A stretch of DNA of 64,000 bases from Blasia pusilla (GCA_050084515.1 CM114271.1:8494001-8558000); one strand, 5' to 3'. Numbered from the stretch's first letter, positions 32,583 through 42,609 are shown. Numbers and translations are program-made. The notes: a model not told the origin generated them from the sequence alone.

Positions 32583-34587
32583 CCGAATCTGACTCGTCGC
32601 GGATCGGAGTGGGTACTCGTTTTTATGATCCACGACAGCCGTCCTCCACTTTAGCGACCTCTTGGCGACTGGAGGTTGAAGAGCTCGCCCTCGCTCCCTC
32701 CATCAATACCAAGAAGCAGCCCCTGTCACTCGGATAGGCGTCGCAAAGGAGAACAAAAGTGCAACTGGTCATAAGTGAGCGGCACATTCCACTCAGTACC
32801 TCGTCCGCCGGATTTTCGCCCCACAATCGCAACCTCGAGGGCAGATCGGCGATCAAGAGATCCACCGCAACCTCTTCCACCACTCCATTCACCGTCCAGG
32901 CAACGTGCCCGTTTTGTTGGAGCTTCCGCCCTAGCGTTGTCAATTTTTGATGGCGGTTGTCGACGCTTGAGAATCTATTCGGCTCATCGAAGAAAGAGGT
33001 GAATCGAAGGAGGACGCTTGTCGGGTCGTTGTTTGTCTGTCTTCCCAAGGATGATGGGTGTATTCTCCTTGGGACAACCTGTGCACCTCTCGCTCGCTTC
33101 TCTCCCTAGTCAGGGACGGCTTGTCGGGGTTTCTATGACCTCGGATTCGTGGCGTTTTCTTCGCCGAGGACTTGGTCCGACCCTCTCTCCCGCTTTCGTC
33201 CGGACGATTCCGCCTCGGCCTCTCATCTTGAGGCTCTCTTTGGGAAGTCTCGGCCTCTGAATTTTTCCCTCCCCTCGCCTTGCCTTTGAGACCCATTTGT
33301 GGATTTGTCTTTGGCTGTCCGGACCTTGGAAGCCAACTCGGCTATCTCGTGGGCTGCTCTTCTGCATCTCCTCGAAGAAGTCTTCAGCGGACGAAATTGG
33401 GGATGTCGTCTTGTCTGAGGCCCTTTGCATCATGAAGCACTCGTAATTCCTTATCCGTGATGTCTTCAGGATCGTTGAAGTCGAGCCAAATGGGGCAATT
33501 CTCCACCTCCCAATCGGACATGTGCTGCCCCATCTCCACGTCGTACATGGAGAATGTCTCTGCATCCGGCGGCGAAGCCCACAATTTCAAGGCTGCTGGT
33601 AATTTTCCCCACGTACCTGCGTTCTTACATTGGATGAGGTACCTGAAGACCATCCGTTGGGCAGCTTTTAGTTGAACAGAATCGGCCGTCTGCTCCTGTA
33701 GATCTCGCTTCTTCTTCGCTTGATCCCGTTTGTTCCCCTCTACTTCTTTGTCAAGCTCTGCCTGAGGGAGGACGCAAACCTTGAACATGGTCTTGAATCC
33801 AGGGTTTTTGGTTGGCTTGTCCCGGATGTCGTGGAGCCAAACTTGTAGTCTCCAGAATTTTCAAGGTTTGCTTCCGGCGGAATGGGCTCTAATCTTCGAG
33901 CTCGCTTGCGGACCGTCGCCCAAAGACGGACTTCCCGATTACCGCAACGCGCCCCGTAACGACCATTCGCGTAGCTAATGCGAGATCATCGGATCGGACA
34001 CACCCTAAGGATGGTGTGCCGCCCTCTTCCGGGCCTCTCAACCTCGAGATCGATTTTCATCGATCGTATCCTCTGAACTCGCTAATCCCGGATAACGCAA
34101 AACGATGCACGCGATCCGGCGACACTTTCTCCCCAATCCGACCATGCGGATCTTCATCCCTCTTCCGACGCTTGATAATCGCCTTGACTCCTTGTAGAAC
34201 TCCGGACCAAGTTTGGGGTTGAGAATGCTCATGTATCGCTGCATCTTGCTCGCCCAGCGTATTTTTTGCAGCAGATACAAACGGCTTGATGAATTTGGCG
34301 CGCCAGACGCAGATACCTTCTCCCTCCGCTCGGCTCCATTGCGGCGCTTTTTTCTTGCGGCTTTGTATCTTCGACCAAAGCAAAGGATGGTTACTGGCTT
34401 TGCATCTTGAGAAATAAACTTGTTTGCCCAAGTTTTCTTCTTAATCTGAGCACCCTTTGCAAGCATCATCTGATTGACAAGGGCATCGCCAAGAACCCCA
34501 GTACTCTCCCGGTGCGTCGTAAGCACCTTCCTCACCCGATCGCAGTCCTGGATCCAATGGTGGGTGACATTCCCTTCCGATACAATC
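32583..34587 (-). pseudogene. Gene A exon 3 (MULE-1)
   Basis: The exon lies between GTGCAG|GATTG (34587) and CGG|GTAAGG (32583), in phase with exons 2 and 4. The parts in order are a basic helical region (VTHHWIQDCDRVRKVL, KKTWANKF), a segment with VENCPIWLDFNDPEDITDKELRV, a Lys/Arg-rich stretch, then AWTVNGVVEEVAVDLLIADLPS with a motif IV-like D-L-P-S, and the strand CFLVL. It has many more frameshifts than MULE-2. The role is inferred: the middle region may position the methylase-like domain on DNA. Confidence 0.68.
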
Positions 34588-34614
34588 CTGCACATCCAAA
34601 CTCAACCCGTCAGG

Positions 34615-34895
34615 AAATTACATGGGTTCCTACAACCCGTCGGACTCCAACGGGTCGTCACAGCTCAAGGTCGGATTCTAGCAACAAGCTAAATGATGCA
34701 ACCCATCGGAGTCCGACGGATTGCATTCAGATAAGCAAACCGTCGGACTCCGACGGTTTGCTTTGGGCCAAAAACTAGTCAAATCTATGTTCAATCAAAC
34801 AAGTCGTCGGAGTCCGACGAGTTGCTTTCGGCAAAAACAAACCTAACCCATTCATCAATCGAGCAACTCGTCGGAGTTCGACGAGTTGAGAAAGT
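34615..34895. repeat. Palindrome array in gene A intron 2 (MULE-1)
   Basis: Five sites start near 34628, 34699, 34736, 34799 and 34862, with centres GACTC or GAGTC as in MULE-3 intron 2. One pair of arms reads GCAAACCGTCGG and CCGACGGTTTGC, a matched change in both arms. The array is shorter than in MULE-3 (five against ten sites). Confidence 0.87.
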
Positions 34896-34910
34896 GTTAA
34901 AGATACTCAC

Positions 34911-35382
34911 GTGTTCATGGCATGCATTGCCATCTCCACCGTCGCCATGTGATGAGGGTATGGGTGAAGGACCACTGCCTTCACGCAGAAATGTGCCTCC
35001 AATGAGTTGGGCCGCTCCTCTGCAAATTTGGTCCACGCCATGAACCTGTGATTTCCATCCTAGATGAAGAAATGCAGATTCCTCATCCAGCTGAATTCCG
35101 TGCCCTCAACTTGCCTTCTGAAGTCCTGGTCTCGCATCCTTCAGAATGTGTCGAGCTTTTCCAAGTCCTCCTCGGTAACCACAGCTTGGGTTCCATGCTT
35201 GTCGTAAGGCTGAACATAGAAGGGAGGAAAGCTGTCGACGTAGGATGTTGTCGCCGCCGATTGTTTTAGCTTCGCGATGTCCTCGTCGGACTAAATTTCG
35301 CGGACGTATTCCATTGTCCGCAATCGGTAGAGTGGAATCCTCGGGGCGTTGTGGCCCTCCATGAGTGCCATCTGCTTTACCA
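34911..35382 (-). pseudogene. Gene A exon 2 (MULE-1): ParB/sulfiredoxin-like domain
   Basis: One minus-strand frame reads APRIPLYRLRTMEYVREI, SDEDIAKLKQS, VDSFPPFYVQPYDKHGTQAV, and after an interruption DGNHRFMAWTKFAEERPNS and FCVKAVVLHP. This is the layout of the ParB N-terminal (ParB/Srx) fold: an IPL..L strand, an (E/D)(D/E)I..L..SI helix, a P.V strand and the G-x-R/DGNHR signature. It ends at AACAC|GTGAGT and joins exon 3 in phase. A TAG after VREI is a true lesion. A second TAG sits in a pyrimidine-rich CATCTAG directly before DGNHRF in both MULE-1 and MULE-2, so a short intron ending at 35060 is likely. In prokaryotes and phages this fold occurs joined to N4/N6 DNA methylases. Confidence 0.68.
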
Positions 35383-35470
35383 CTTGTCAGAACCGGGACA
35401 AGAATAAGCTACACTAGAATCCCAATGAATTGCAATTCTCATAATTAAAAAAACCCAGAACCTCTCTTAC

Positions 35471-36100
35471 CCGCTCGAAAATGGGGTCGGTTTCTTGACC
35501 AGCTAACTTGTCTGCGACAGAGGCTGGCAAATCGACTGGAAACTCGTCGATCCGATAGAGGTCGATGACCTCTGCCAGGCTTGGAGTCGAGAATGACCGC
35601 TCTCCGGCTTCTTCGGCCATGTCCACCATCTCCACGTTGGCGGTCCTCATGACCTCGTCGTCATCGATTTCAACTTCTCTTGTTTCCACTATGTTGATTG
35701 TGTCCCCGGACTTTGTGGGGGACATTTTTCGCATCTCAACACTTGCGGTTGGACGGGCTGGGCTATCGTCAATGGCTATCACTTTTTCCCTCCTCGCTTT
35801 AGCCAATTCTGCCCTCCTCACCGACGCGTCAAGACGCTTCTTTTCTCTCTTTTCGTCGGCGATCCTTTTCTTCAAGGCCTGCGACGTCTCGGCCTCTTTG
35901 TTCTCTTTATCTAGCGCCTCTTGAACACGTCTTGCAAGAAGCACTTGGTTATGCATCTCCGCTTCCCTTTCCCGCTCCTCGATTTCCTGCTGCCTAATTT
36001 CATTCGCCGAACGAGGCCCAGGAGAAGCTGACGTAGGAGTCCTAATGGACTTGGGAGTGAAGCTCCCAGACTTGTTGGCTTGTGATTTTTTCCTCGTCAT
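35471..36100 (-). CDS. Gene A exon 1 (MULE-1): charged coiled coil
   Basis: It starts at ATG 36100 (MTRKKSQANK) and runs open for about 210 codons to a donor CGG|GTAAGA. A Ser/Pro/Thr-rich N-terminus is followed by a long Glu/Lys/Arg coiled coil (EIEEREREAEM, KKRIADEKREKKRLDASVRR), an AIDDSPARP linker, and acidic stretches ending in LPASVADKL and DPIFER. A TATAAATA box lies about 275 bp upstream. The basic N-terminus could serve nuclear entry, which is a guess. MULE-2 has the same exon with one stop. Confidence 0.7.
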
Positions 36101-36374
36101 TTTTGCCGGAAATGCCTCCACCTATGTCCACGACAAATTCCTTGATCAGTCGCCTTGCTGATGTCGAGATGGGAGCTCGAATCGCCTTGATGGTTAGCTC
36201 GAATCGTCCCGCTATCGCTCGGTCGAACCGTCTCGCTCTCGTTCCCTCCTATCGACTCGCGATGTGTTGCCGTGTGAAATGCCCCTTCGTATCTGATCAG
36301 CTGCTGCGTGGGAGAGTGAGGAGTGAGGAATGAAGATCGCGAAATGAGAAACCGGAAATGAGCAATTTCTGCCC

Positions 36375-36382
36375 TATTTATA
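36375..36382 (-). promoter_or_regulatory. TATA box for gene A (MULE-1)
   Basis: TATAAATA on the minus strand, 275 bp before the ATG of exon 1. The MULE-2 counterpart at 49463-49470 reads TATAAACA. Confidence 0.55.
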
Positions 36383-36473
36383 CTTTTCTAGCCGTTGGGC
36401 TGACCGTTGGGTCCCGTCCTCCTTTCGACGGCGACGTGCCGGATGTTACGGAAGTCCGAACGTGAAAAATGGC

Positions 36474-37192
36474 AGCCCGTCGAAGTCCGACAGGTGGCGC
36501 GGCTCCGCCATCCTGGGTACGTCGCCACGTGTGCGAGCAACCCGTCGGAGACCGACGGGTCGAGCGCCTCCGTCGTCTTGGAAAAAGAACGCGAGGTACC
36601 CGCGCAACCCGTCGGAGACCAACATGTTGCGCGCCTCCACCATCCTGGGTACGTCCCCACATGCGCAAGCAACCCGTCGAAGACCGACGGGTTGAGCGCC
36701 TCCGTCGTCTTCGGAAAACAACGCAAGGTACCCGCGCAACCCGTCGAAGCCCGACATGTTGCGCGCCTCCGCCGTGTTTGGGACGGGAACAGGACCTATC
36801 TTGGGCAATCCGTCGGAGACCGTTGGGTTGCACGCTTCCCTCATCAAGGGTTAGGAACGAGGGCTTCCCGTGCAAGTCGTCGGAGTCTGGCTGGCTGCAC
36901 CACAAGGCGAGGCCCTTGCGCAACCCGTTGGACGGCGACGGGTTGCACGCTTCGCCGTCTTTGGGCTAAAAGGCGAGGCACCCGCGACACTCGTCGGGAA
37001 CAGACGGTTTGCACGCCTCCGGCATCTTCAGGCAAGAAGGATCAGTATCCGAACAACTCGTCGGAGAGCGACGGGTTGCTCGCTTCGAAAATGTTTCGCA
37101 GAAGCGTGCAACCTGTCCGATGCCGACGGGTTGCAGGCTTCGGTTAGCTTCGGGTAATTTCTGAGTTACCAGGACTCCGACGGGTTCCAAGT
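36474..37192. repeat. Palindrome array in the divergent promoter (MULE-1)
   Basis: About twelve sites start near 36474, 36538, 36603, 36669, 36735, 36808, 36872, 36919, 36980, 37054, 37107 and 37165. The first five are 64-66 bp apart. The usual centre is GAGAC, unlike the introns. Two unit types alternate (ending CGGGTTGA or CATGTTGC), giving a 131-bp dimer. The array fills the space between the TATA boxes of gene A and the transposase. Confidence 0.9.
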
Positions 37193-37343
37193 GTGATTCG
37201 CAACCCTCTGCTTCCCAAATCCGGTAACATATTGCAATAGAATTGAATGTGTTACAGAATTGGATCCATTGTGTCAGACAATGTCACCCACCGAATTCAT
37301 CTTGTCAATAAAAAACTGTCAAGAGTATCTGTTTCCTATTCAC

Positions 37344-37350
37344 TATAAAT
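37344..37350 (+). promoter_or_regulatory. TATA box for the transposase gene (MULE-1)
   Basis: TATAAAT, 46 bp before the ATG at 37396. It is conserved at 50430-50436 in MULE-2. Confidence 0.6.
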
Positions 37351-37395
37351 TAAATATTCTCATTCTCAGTCTCCTCCCGTTGGAATCTTCTTGGA

Positions 37396-37926
37396 ATGGA
37401 TAATTATGTTAAGCTCACTTGTGGCAGTCATCTGGCGGCCCTTCCTCAATCGGAAATCATTCGACTCCAAGCTCGTGAGTCTTTCAGAGCAGTGGATGAA
37501 AATTTTCTATCTGTTCGATTTCTTCTTCAAATTGGAACCATCTTTGTATCCAAAGATGTTAGGGTGGATGGTACGGAAGACATAATAGGTGAGACGGTCC
37601 AGCCAGTGACCTCAGACCGTAAAGTATGGAATCTCCTACCTCTACCAAATGGTCAATACAGAGTTTACGGCCCTTTCGACCGATTTGTTTCCCAAGTAGA
37701 CGGTCTAGAATTTCCTAGTGCTCCGAGCTCTACTTTTGCAACTCCAAGCTCTGCAGATCTGGCTTCGACTCCAACTTCGCACGCTCATAACAATGTTGTT
37801 TTTCCAGAAGAGATTCCGGATGTTATCAACCTCGGTGGATCTGCTTTCGGGCACCAATCGGGCCTCGTCCGCCTACTCGTTCTCTTGCGAGTATCGGCAA
37901 TAGTTTGCTTTTCGTCTCGCCCTTGA
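37396..37926 (+). pseudogene. MULE transposase, N-terminal region (MULE-1)
   Basis: It starts MDNYVKLTCGSHLAAL and continues with FLLQIGTIFVSKDVRV and VWNLLPLPNGQYRVYG, then a Ser/Thr/Pro-rich linker (TFATPSSADLASTP) and EEIPDVINL. I recognise no domain; many MULE transposases have a variable N-terminus before their zinc region. The frame ends in a shifted segment near 37850-37926. MULE-2 carries the same region at 50488-51051. Confidence 0.7.
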
Positions 37927-37944
37927 AAATTTTCAAGCACATTC

Positions 37945-39389
37945 TTGTCGACAAGCTGCCGCCCACGCACGATGGTAATTGCATTTTTGAGTTGCCTCCA
38001 CTTGCCGCTCTGCTCAAAAGAAGGATGGAGGGCGCTGAAGGGTATGGATGAAAAGTCTCGATTGTCATCGATGGTGCAGGCTTCAACGGACGGTGCTTCA
38101 ATTCAGATGGTCCTTGGATTGTCTCCCGCCGCCAATGCGTGGGAGCCTTGGAGTGTAGAAGTCCAAAGCATGCCCGTTTCTAGAGCGCAATGGCGAGTCA
38201 ATACGCCGCAATTCCCTCCCAAGAATGCAGAAACTCCATACGAGGTCGGTGCCACCATACCGGGGAGGCCATCGATGTCCTCATTGTCGCATCGCCCTTC
38301 TGCGTTGGAGCGTGTCTGCATACATATTTTTCATTGTCCACGACTTGGGCTCCACGCCGAGTATACAAGGCTGGCTGTCCATGTTGGCTCCCACACTCAT
38401 CCTGTGACCGATGCAATTCAAAGCCACATCAAGGAGGATGTGGCGAAGAAAGTAGCCGAGGTCTACAGAAACTCTCCGTGTTCAAAGCCCGGAGTGATCA
38501 AGCTCACAACGGCATCACAAATTTGTGAACAATTGCTTGGAATCCTTGGACAGGGCAAGATCACGGCGGTTGAGGAGAAACAACTCTGGGAAAATCTCGC
38601 ATTTCTCGCGGATCCTGAATGCTTCCGAATTTGCGTCGATACGAGTTCGGATGGAAAGACGGGCGAAATGGATGCCATCGCTAATCAAGGCCAACTTTAG
38701 ATTTCCATTCATTCAGAGATGGCAGTTCATGGGCCAAGGAGGCAAGGGATCCAGGGCCTATGTCTTTGAAATGTCAACCACAGGTCCGTCGAGTGGCCTT
38801 GATCTTATAGATCGAATGAGGGAAGGGGAAGATCTTTACGGGAGTTGGGTAAGCTTTGATATTTGCTCTGAGTCTTTGAACAGATGGTTGGCACGGGTGC
38901 TCACATTTATGACCATGTGGAGAAGGGACTCAAAACTATATTTGTCTGTGAAGTAAAGGCGTAAGACGCGTTGGCGGTTTGAAGATGTCTTTGGTTACTC
39001 TTCTTGGAGGTGGTGAAGGAAAACAAAAGGCCACCTCCGGAAATTTATGGGTTCATGGCGGACAATGCACAACCTGGGTGGATTGCTATCCGGGAAGTGT
39101 TCAGGGTGAGAGGTTCAACCGGAGAGGGAAAGGTCGGATGCTTTCCATTGGCAAATGATCTGTGACCCGGTACACCAAATCTTGCATCAAGGAGAATAAG
39201 AGGACAGAGCATGTCACTCTACTCCAACGCTGCAGGGATAGCAAAACCTTGAAGCAGGCCATGGAATGCCAGGAAGAACTTCATGGGTGGTGGAGGAAGC
39301 ATGCGATTGAGGGGAAGTACAAAGAGTTGTGCTCTTGGTTGAGTCGGTGGACTGTACGTATGAGACAATGGGGAAACTTCATGCGGCAG
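37945..39389 (+). pseudogene. MULE transposase, zinc region and DDE core (MULE-1)
   Basis: A VHVGSHTHPVTDAI block (H-x-H, a WRKY/GCM-like zinc site common in MULEs) precedes a helical region (IKEDVAKKVAEV, ITAVEEKQLWENLAFL). The DDE core is broken by frameshifts in this copy: FIQRWQFMGQGG, GAHIYDHVEK (first Asp region), and the MAD strand before GWIAIREVF (second Asp region). It closes with the CxxH-type helix and WWRKHAIEGKYKELCSWL. The exon ends ATGCGGCAG|GTGAGT at 39389. This is the enzyme that cuts and joins transposon ends. Confidence 0.78.
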
Positions 39390-39499
39390 GTGAGTTCACT
39401 ATTTTGTCTTGTCAAGCTCACACTGAGAATTGTTTGTAAAGTTGTAGCTCAGGATGAGAAGCGTGGGAATTATATGGATTTCAAACCCAAGAAACCAAG

Positions 39500-39872
39500 C
39501 TAGCTGTCGGATGCGACGGGTTGCCCAAGTGTGCAACCCGACGGAAACTAACGGGTTGCCCAAGGGTGCAACCCGACGGAAACCGACGGGTTGCCCGAGT
39601 GTGCAACCCGACGGAAACTGACGGGTTGCCCAAGGGTGCAACCCGACGGAAACCGACGGGTTGCATCCAGATGTTTGGTGTCGTCCCGAGTGTGCAACCC
39701 ATCGGGACCCGACGGGTCCCAGAGTTGTTCATGGGATGCCGCCTTGCAACCCGTCGGGTTCCGACGGGTTGCAGTAGGTGGGTTTAAGGTTACAACACGT
39801 CGGGACCCGACGGGTCGAAGAGTCGTTCATGGGATGCCTCGAGCCTGCAACCCGTCTGGTTCCAACAGGTCG
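39500..39872. repeat. Palindrome array in the transposase intron (MULE-1)
   Basis: Nine sites lie in the 541-bp intron 39390-39930. Four (39533, 39568, 39603, 39638) form a 35-bp tandem with centre GAAAC and a left arm GCAACCCGACGG that departs from perfect symmetry by one base. Later sites have centres GGACCC or GGTTCC. MULE-2 has only two of the tandem units. Confidence 0.9.
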
Positions 39873-39930
39873 CTTATTTCTTTGACTTCAAGGTTATTTA
39901 CGTTCCCTTCTAACATTGCCGTCGTTGCAG

Positions 39931-40954
39931 GGATTGAACGTTCATGAAAATGCCCTCCGTCCCAACACAAGTGGAGCTGAAAGTGTTCATTCCTCTTGGA
40001 GGTCGTCACAAGCATGCCAACGAATTTCACTTGTGGAGGCATGCCAACAAGACCAGGCAAGAGCAATGCTACAGTCTGCATCATCCCATATCTTTCTCAC
40101 AAAAGGCATAACAAAAGGAAAAGGGCCGTCGATCTACGAGCTCTATGTCGATGTATTTGTGAGATCTCAGTGATGAAAAATTGTATGTCGAAGCCTTCAA
40201 CCGGTGCGTAGCTGGAACTCCACTCGAGCAAGACGTACACATAGGTGGGGATATTCGTGGGCGGGTTTCAAGACGTCCCATACAGATGGTGGTAGAGTAG
40301 TCCGAACGAGACTCGTGGAGACCAGATAAGTATCTTGACTTCAGGCAGGTGAAGAGGCAACATCGAGGAACGAATCAGGTGATTGATTTGGATGAGGAAA
40401 TTACACCGCCCAGGTATTCGGGGACCTCGGACCCGTCCCAAATCCGTGATGGAGTTACTTCTCCAAAATCAGTGAATGTTTTATTTCAAAAGCCCTCCGT
40501 TGCTGGAAGTTCGCAACATCCTGTCACTAGGGTGGTTCAACAATATGGGATTCCGGTAGTGGAGGTGGATTGCAACCTAAAACGGTGGCATATATCTCGG
40601 AGCAACCCAGGACATGGACCTACTTGCAGGGCAGGATCTGATGACATTAGGAGAGCATGCGGCACTTTCCTAAATAAGAACTGTACAAGGACTGGACGAC
40701 CTCTGCCTGGGTTTTGGGGACTCAAAACCTTTGATCGTTTCACGAGGACCGGGGATCAATTGAAGTACTTCTTCTGCCCAAATGAATCTTGCGCTTTCCG
40801 GAAGTCTTATCCGGCTGCCATTGGAGCTCCCGTGAATATCCCCACGATTTGGCCCATCGCCGCAGGCACGAACTGCACTCAAGACGAAGTGGACAATCTT
40901 ACAAGTGCCGGTTTGGACTCAGACGGGGAAGTTCGAGCATGTTTGCATTACTGA
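39931..40954 (+). pseudogene. MULE transposase, third region (MULE-1)
   Basis: After a good acceptor (TTGCAG) the frame continues in phase with PNTSGAESVHSSWRSS, the (T)TN..ES.h...K element that follows the MULE core. Next come GGDIRGRV-type sequence, QHRGTNQVIDLDEEITPPRY, and a Cys-containing stretch (CGTFLNKNCTRTGRP, FFCPNESCAF) that may bind zinc. Stops at about 40173 and elsewhere interrupt it. The segment between core and SWIM finger is unusually long for a MULE transposase. Confidence 0.72.
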
Positions 40955-40974
40955 GAGACCTTCGTGATTTAGTA

Positions 40975-41417
40975 TTCAACCCAAGATTGATGTCAACATG
41001 TACCCGGAGAAGGTGGATGATCTCAATCCATTATTTCTGTTTGAGTCCAAAAATGGGGTGAAGAGAAACAGAATGTGCAGGCCAACGGTGGAGAGAGCAA
41101 AGCGAATTGCATCAGCTCGGGAGGAAAAAATGGAGATCATTGCCACGAAAGATGTCTTGAGTGGCAATGGAATAGGAAGGATGTATTGGGTCAGGACAAC
41201 CACTGTAAATTCAAGTGTCATAGGGGTGTATGTGGTGCACATCTGTTGCTTTCCCACATGTTCATGTGATGACTTTGTCCAAAGAGAGACAAGTGGCAAA
41301 AGGTATTTCCTTGTAAGCACATGTACTATGTGTTCTTTGGTAGTTTTAAGAGAGTCGGAGGTAGGAGTAGGAATCCACCAACCAATTCATCCCTCAAAGA
41401 AGTGCGAAGTATTTTAA
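40975..41417 (+). pseudogene. MULE transposase C-terminus with SWIM finger (MULE-1)
   Basis: It contains FLFESKNGVKRNRM, AKRIASAREEKMEIIATKD and GIGRMYWVR, then the SWIM finger: PTCSCDDFVQRETSGKRYF followed, after a 1-nt deletion, by CKHM. All four ligands (C, C, C, H) are encoded but split between frames. SWIM fingers are a standard DNA-binding end of MULE transposases. It continues with ESEVGVGIHQP. MULE-2 lacks this whole segment. Confidence 0.82.
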
Positions 41418-41699
41418 ACAAACCACTTTGAGGATGCAAAATGAGGTTTTAGATTGTACTTTTATTTTTCCTCAACCTTCACTTTGAGCTTGAACTCTAT
41501 TCAGCCCGCGGAAAATGATAGATTTTTCCCAGACCTTGGATGGAAAAAGTGATTGGTTCCACACTTATGATTCCACTGATTTTTCAGTTTTCTAAATTTT
41601 GTGCAATTTGCAACTCGTCGGACTCACAGGGGTTGCCAAAATATGGAAGAGGAAAAAAAAACTGTGGGATTGTTGAATAAATGAACAAAAAAGTGCAAA

Positions 41700-41841
41700 A
41701 AAATTCACACAAAAAGTTTCCTCTCTTCAACCCAACGGAAACTCTCTTAAAAAAAAGTATCTATTTCGGTTGAAGGTAGTTTCCTCTCTCCTCTCTCCTC
41801 TCTTCCTCTCTTCCTCTCTTCCTCTCCTCTTACCGCACCTC
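41700..41841 (-). repeat. MULE-1 right terminal repeat
   Basis: A pyrimidine-rich tract (CCTCTCTCCTCTCTTCCTCTC and similar) ends CTCTTACCGCACCTC. Inverted, it resembles the GAGAGGAAGAGAGG runs of the left end. The tips themselves are only partly alike (GAGGTGCGGTAA against GGGGCTGGTAT). Confidence 0.75.
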
Positions 41842-41850
41842 CAAAAAGAT

Positions 41851-42609
41851 ATAACGCTCGTGGCCGGCGACTTTGTCCAAAATACTGTTAGTTAAAGGTA
41901 GGGGGTGATGGTCCTTTAAGGTGGCCGAATTCAATTTCCGATAATCCTGGCATACTCTGATTTTTCCCGTTTTTTTTTTGGGTACAATTACAATGGGCGA
42001 CACCCATTCGTTGCTTAACACAGGATAAATTATTCCTGCTTCGAGATGTTGGTCGATTTCGTCCTTGACTAACAACGAGTACTTTGGGTTGAGGCGATAC
42101 TGCCTCATCCGTACCGGGACCGCACCTTCTTTTAGGTCAATTCGGTGTTCACCATACCATGTTGGAATTCCTGTCATTTCATCCATGGAGTACGCAAACA
42201 CATCCAAATACTCAAACAATAACCTTTTGTACTTAATGAGTTCGGTTGGAGACAAATCCGCCAAGAGGCGTACAGACTTCTGACCTGTAATTAAGACCTG
42301 CACGTAGTCTTTTTCTTGAACCATATTTTCTGTGAACTCGAATGTGCTATGACCCAGCTTCTCTTCCTCTCGGGTTGACCTCTGTTTGCTAGGTACCGAC
42401 TTCTTGTCTATTTCATAACATTCTAAATAATACACATTATACGAGGACTCCGTAGCTGTAATGCGCTCTTGATCTGACATATAGCCTTCATCCGTCGGTG
42501 GCGTTTCTCCTTGGGGTGGTTGTGATTTCCACGATAGCTTGATGAGTCGTTTTGAGACCTGGTCCGGAGCCTGGAATGTGAATCGTCTCCTTTTCCAGTC
42601 CGTAGTCAC
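41851..42609 (-). pseudogene. G2 protease-RT linker and reverse transcriptase N-terminal part
   Basis: This open stretch of about 250 codons carries FEYLDVFAYSMDEMTGIP, MRQYRLNPKYSLLVKDEID, EWVSPIVIVPKKKTGKIRV and CQDYRKLNSATLKDHHPLPL. These are the fingers and palm entry of a Gypsy reverse transcriptase. MULE-1 cuts it after DKVAGHERYIFL and MULE-2 cuts it at its start. It has no internal stop, so G2 was in better shape than G1 when the MULEs landed. Confidence 0.9.

Larger units (their letters stand above)
29749..41841 (+). mobile_element. MULE-1, full-length Mutator-like element
   Basis: A 12.1-kb element lies between copies of CAAAAAGAT (29740-29748 and 41842-41850), inside G2 reverse transcriptase. 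The G1 counterpart at about 18620-18632 has no insert. The left end is GGGGCTGGTATTCTG; the right end reads ...CTCTTACCGCACCTC. Both carry GAGAGGAAGAGAGG-type runs in inverted orientation. A 9-bp (possibly 10-bp) duplication and a SWIM-finger transposase fit the Mutator superfamily. It carries gene A on the minus strand and the transposase on the plus strand from a common central promoter. Confidence 0.92.

Noticed and set aside
34911-36100. A bacterial partition (ParAB-parS) system or bacterial contamination
   Set aside because: Introns, MULE ends and nesting in plant retrotransposons show a eukaryotic element gene; there is no ParA-like gene. Only the fold resemblance stands.
34600-37200. 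Many open frames rich in RRSPTG, NPSESDGL or QPVGLRRV in and around the palindromes
   Set aside because: They are six-frame translations of the palindrome itself, which lacks stops in several frames, and they have no start or splice logic of their own.
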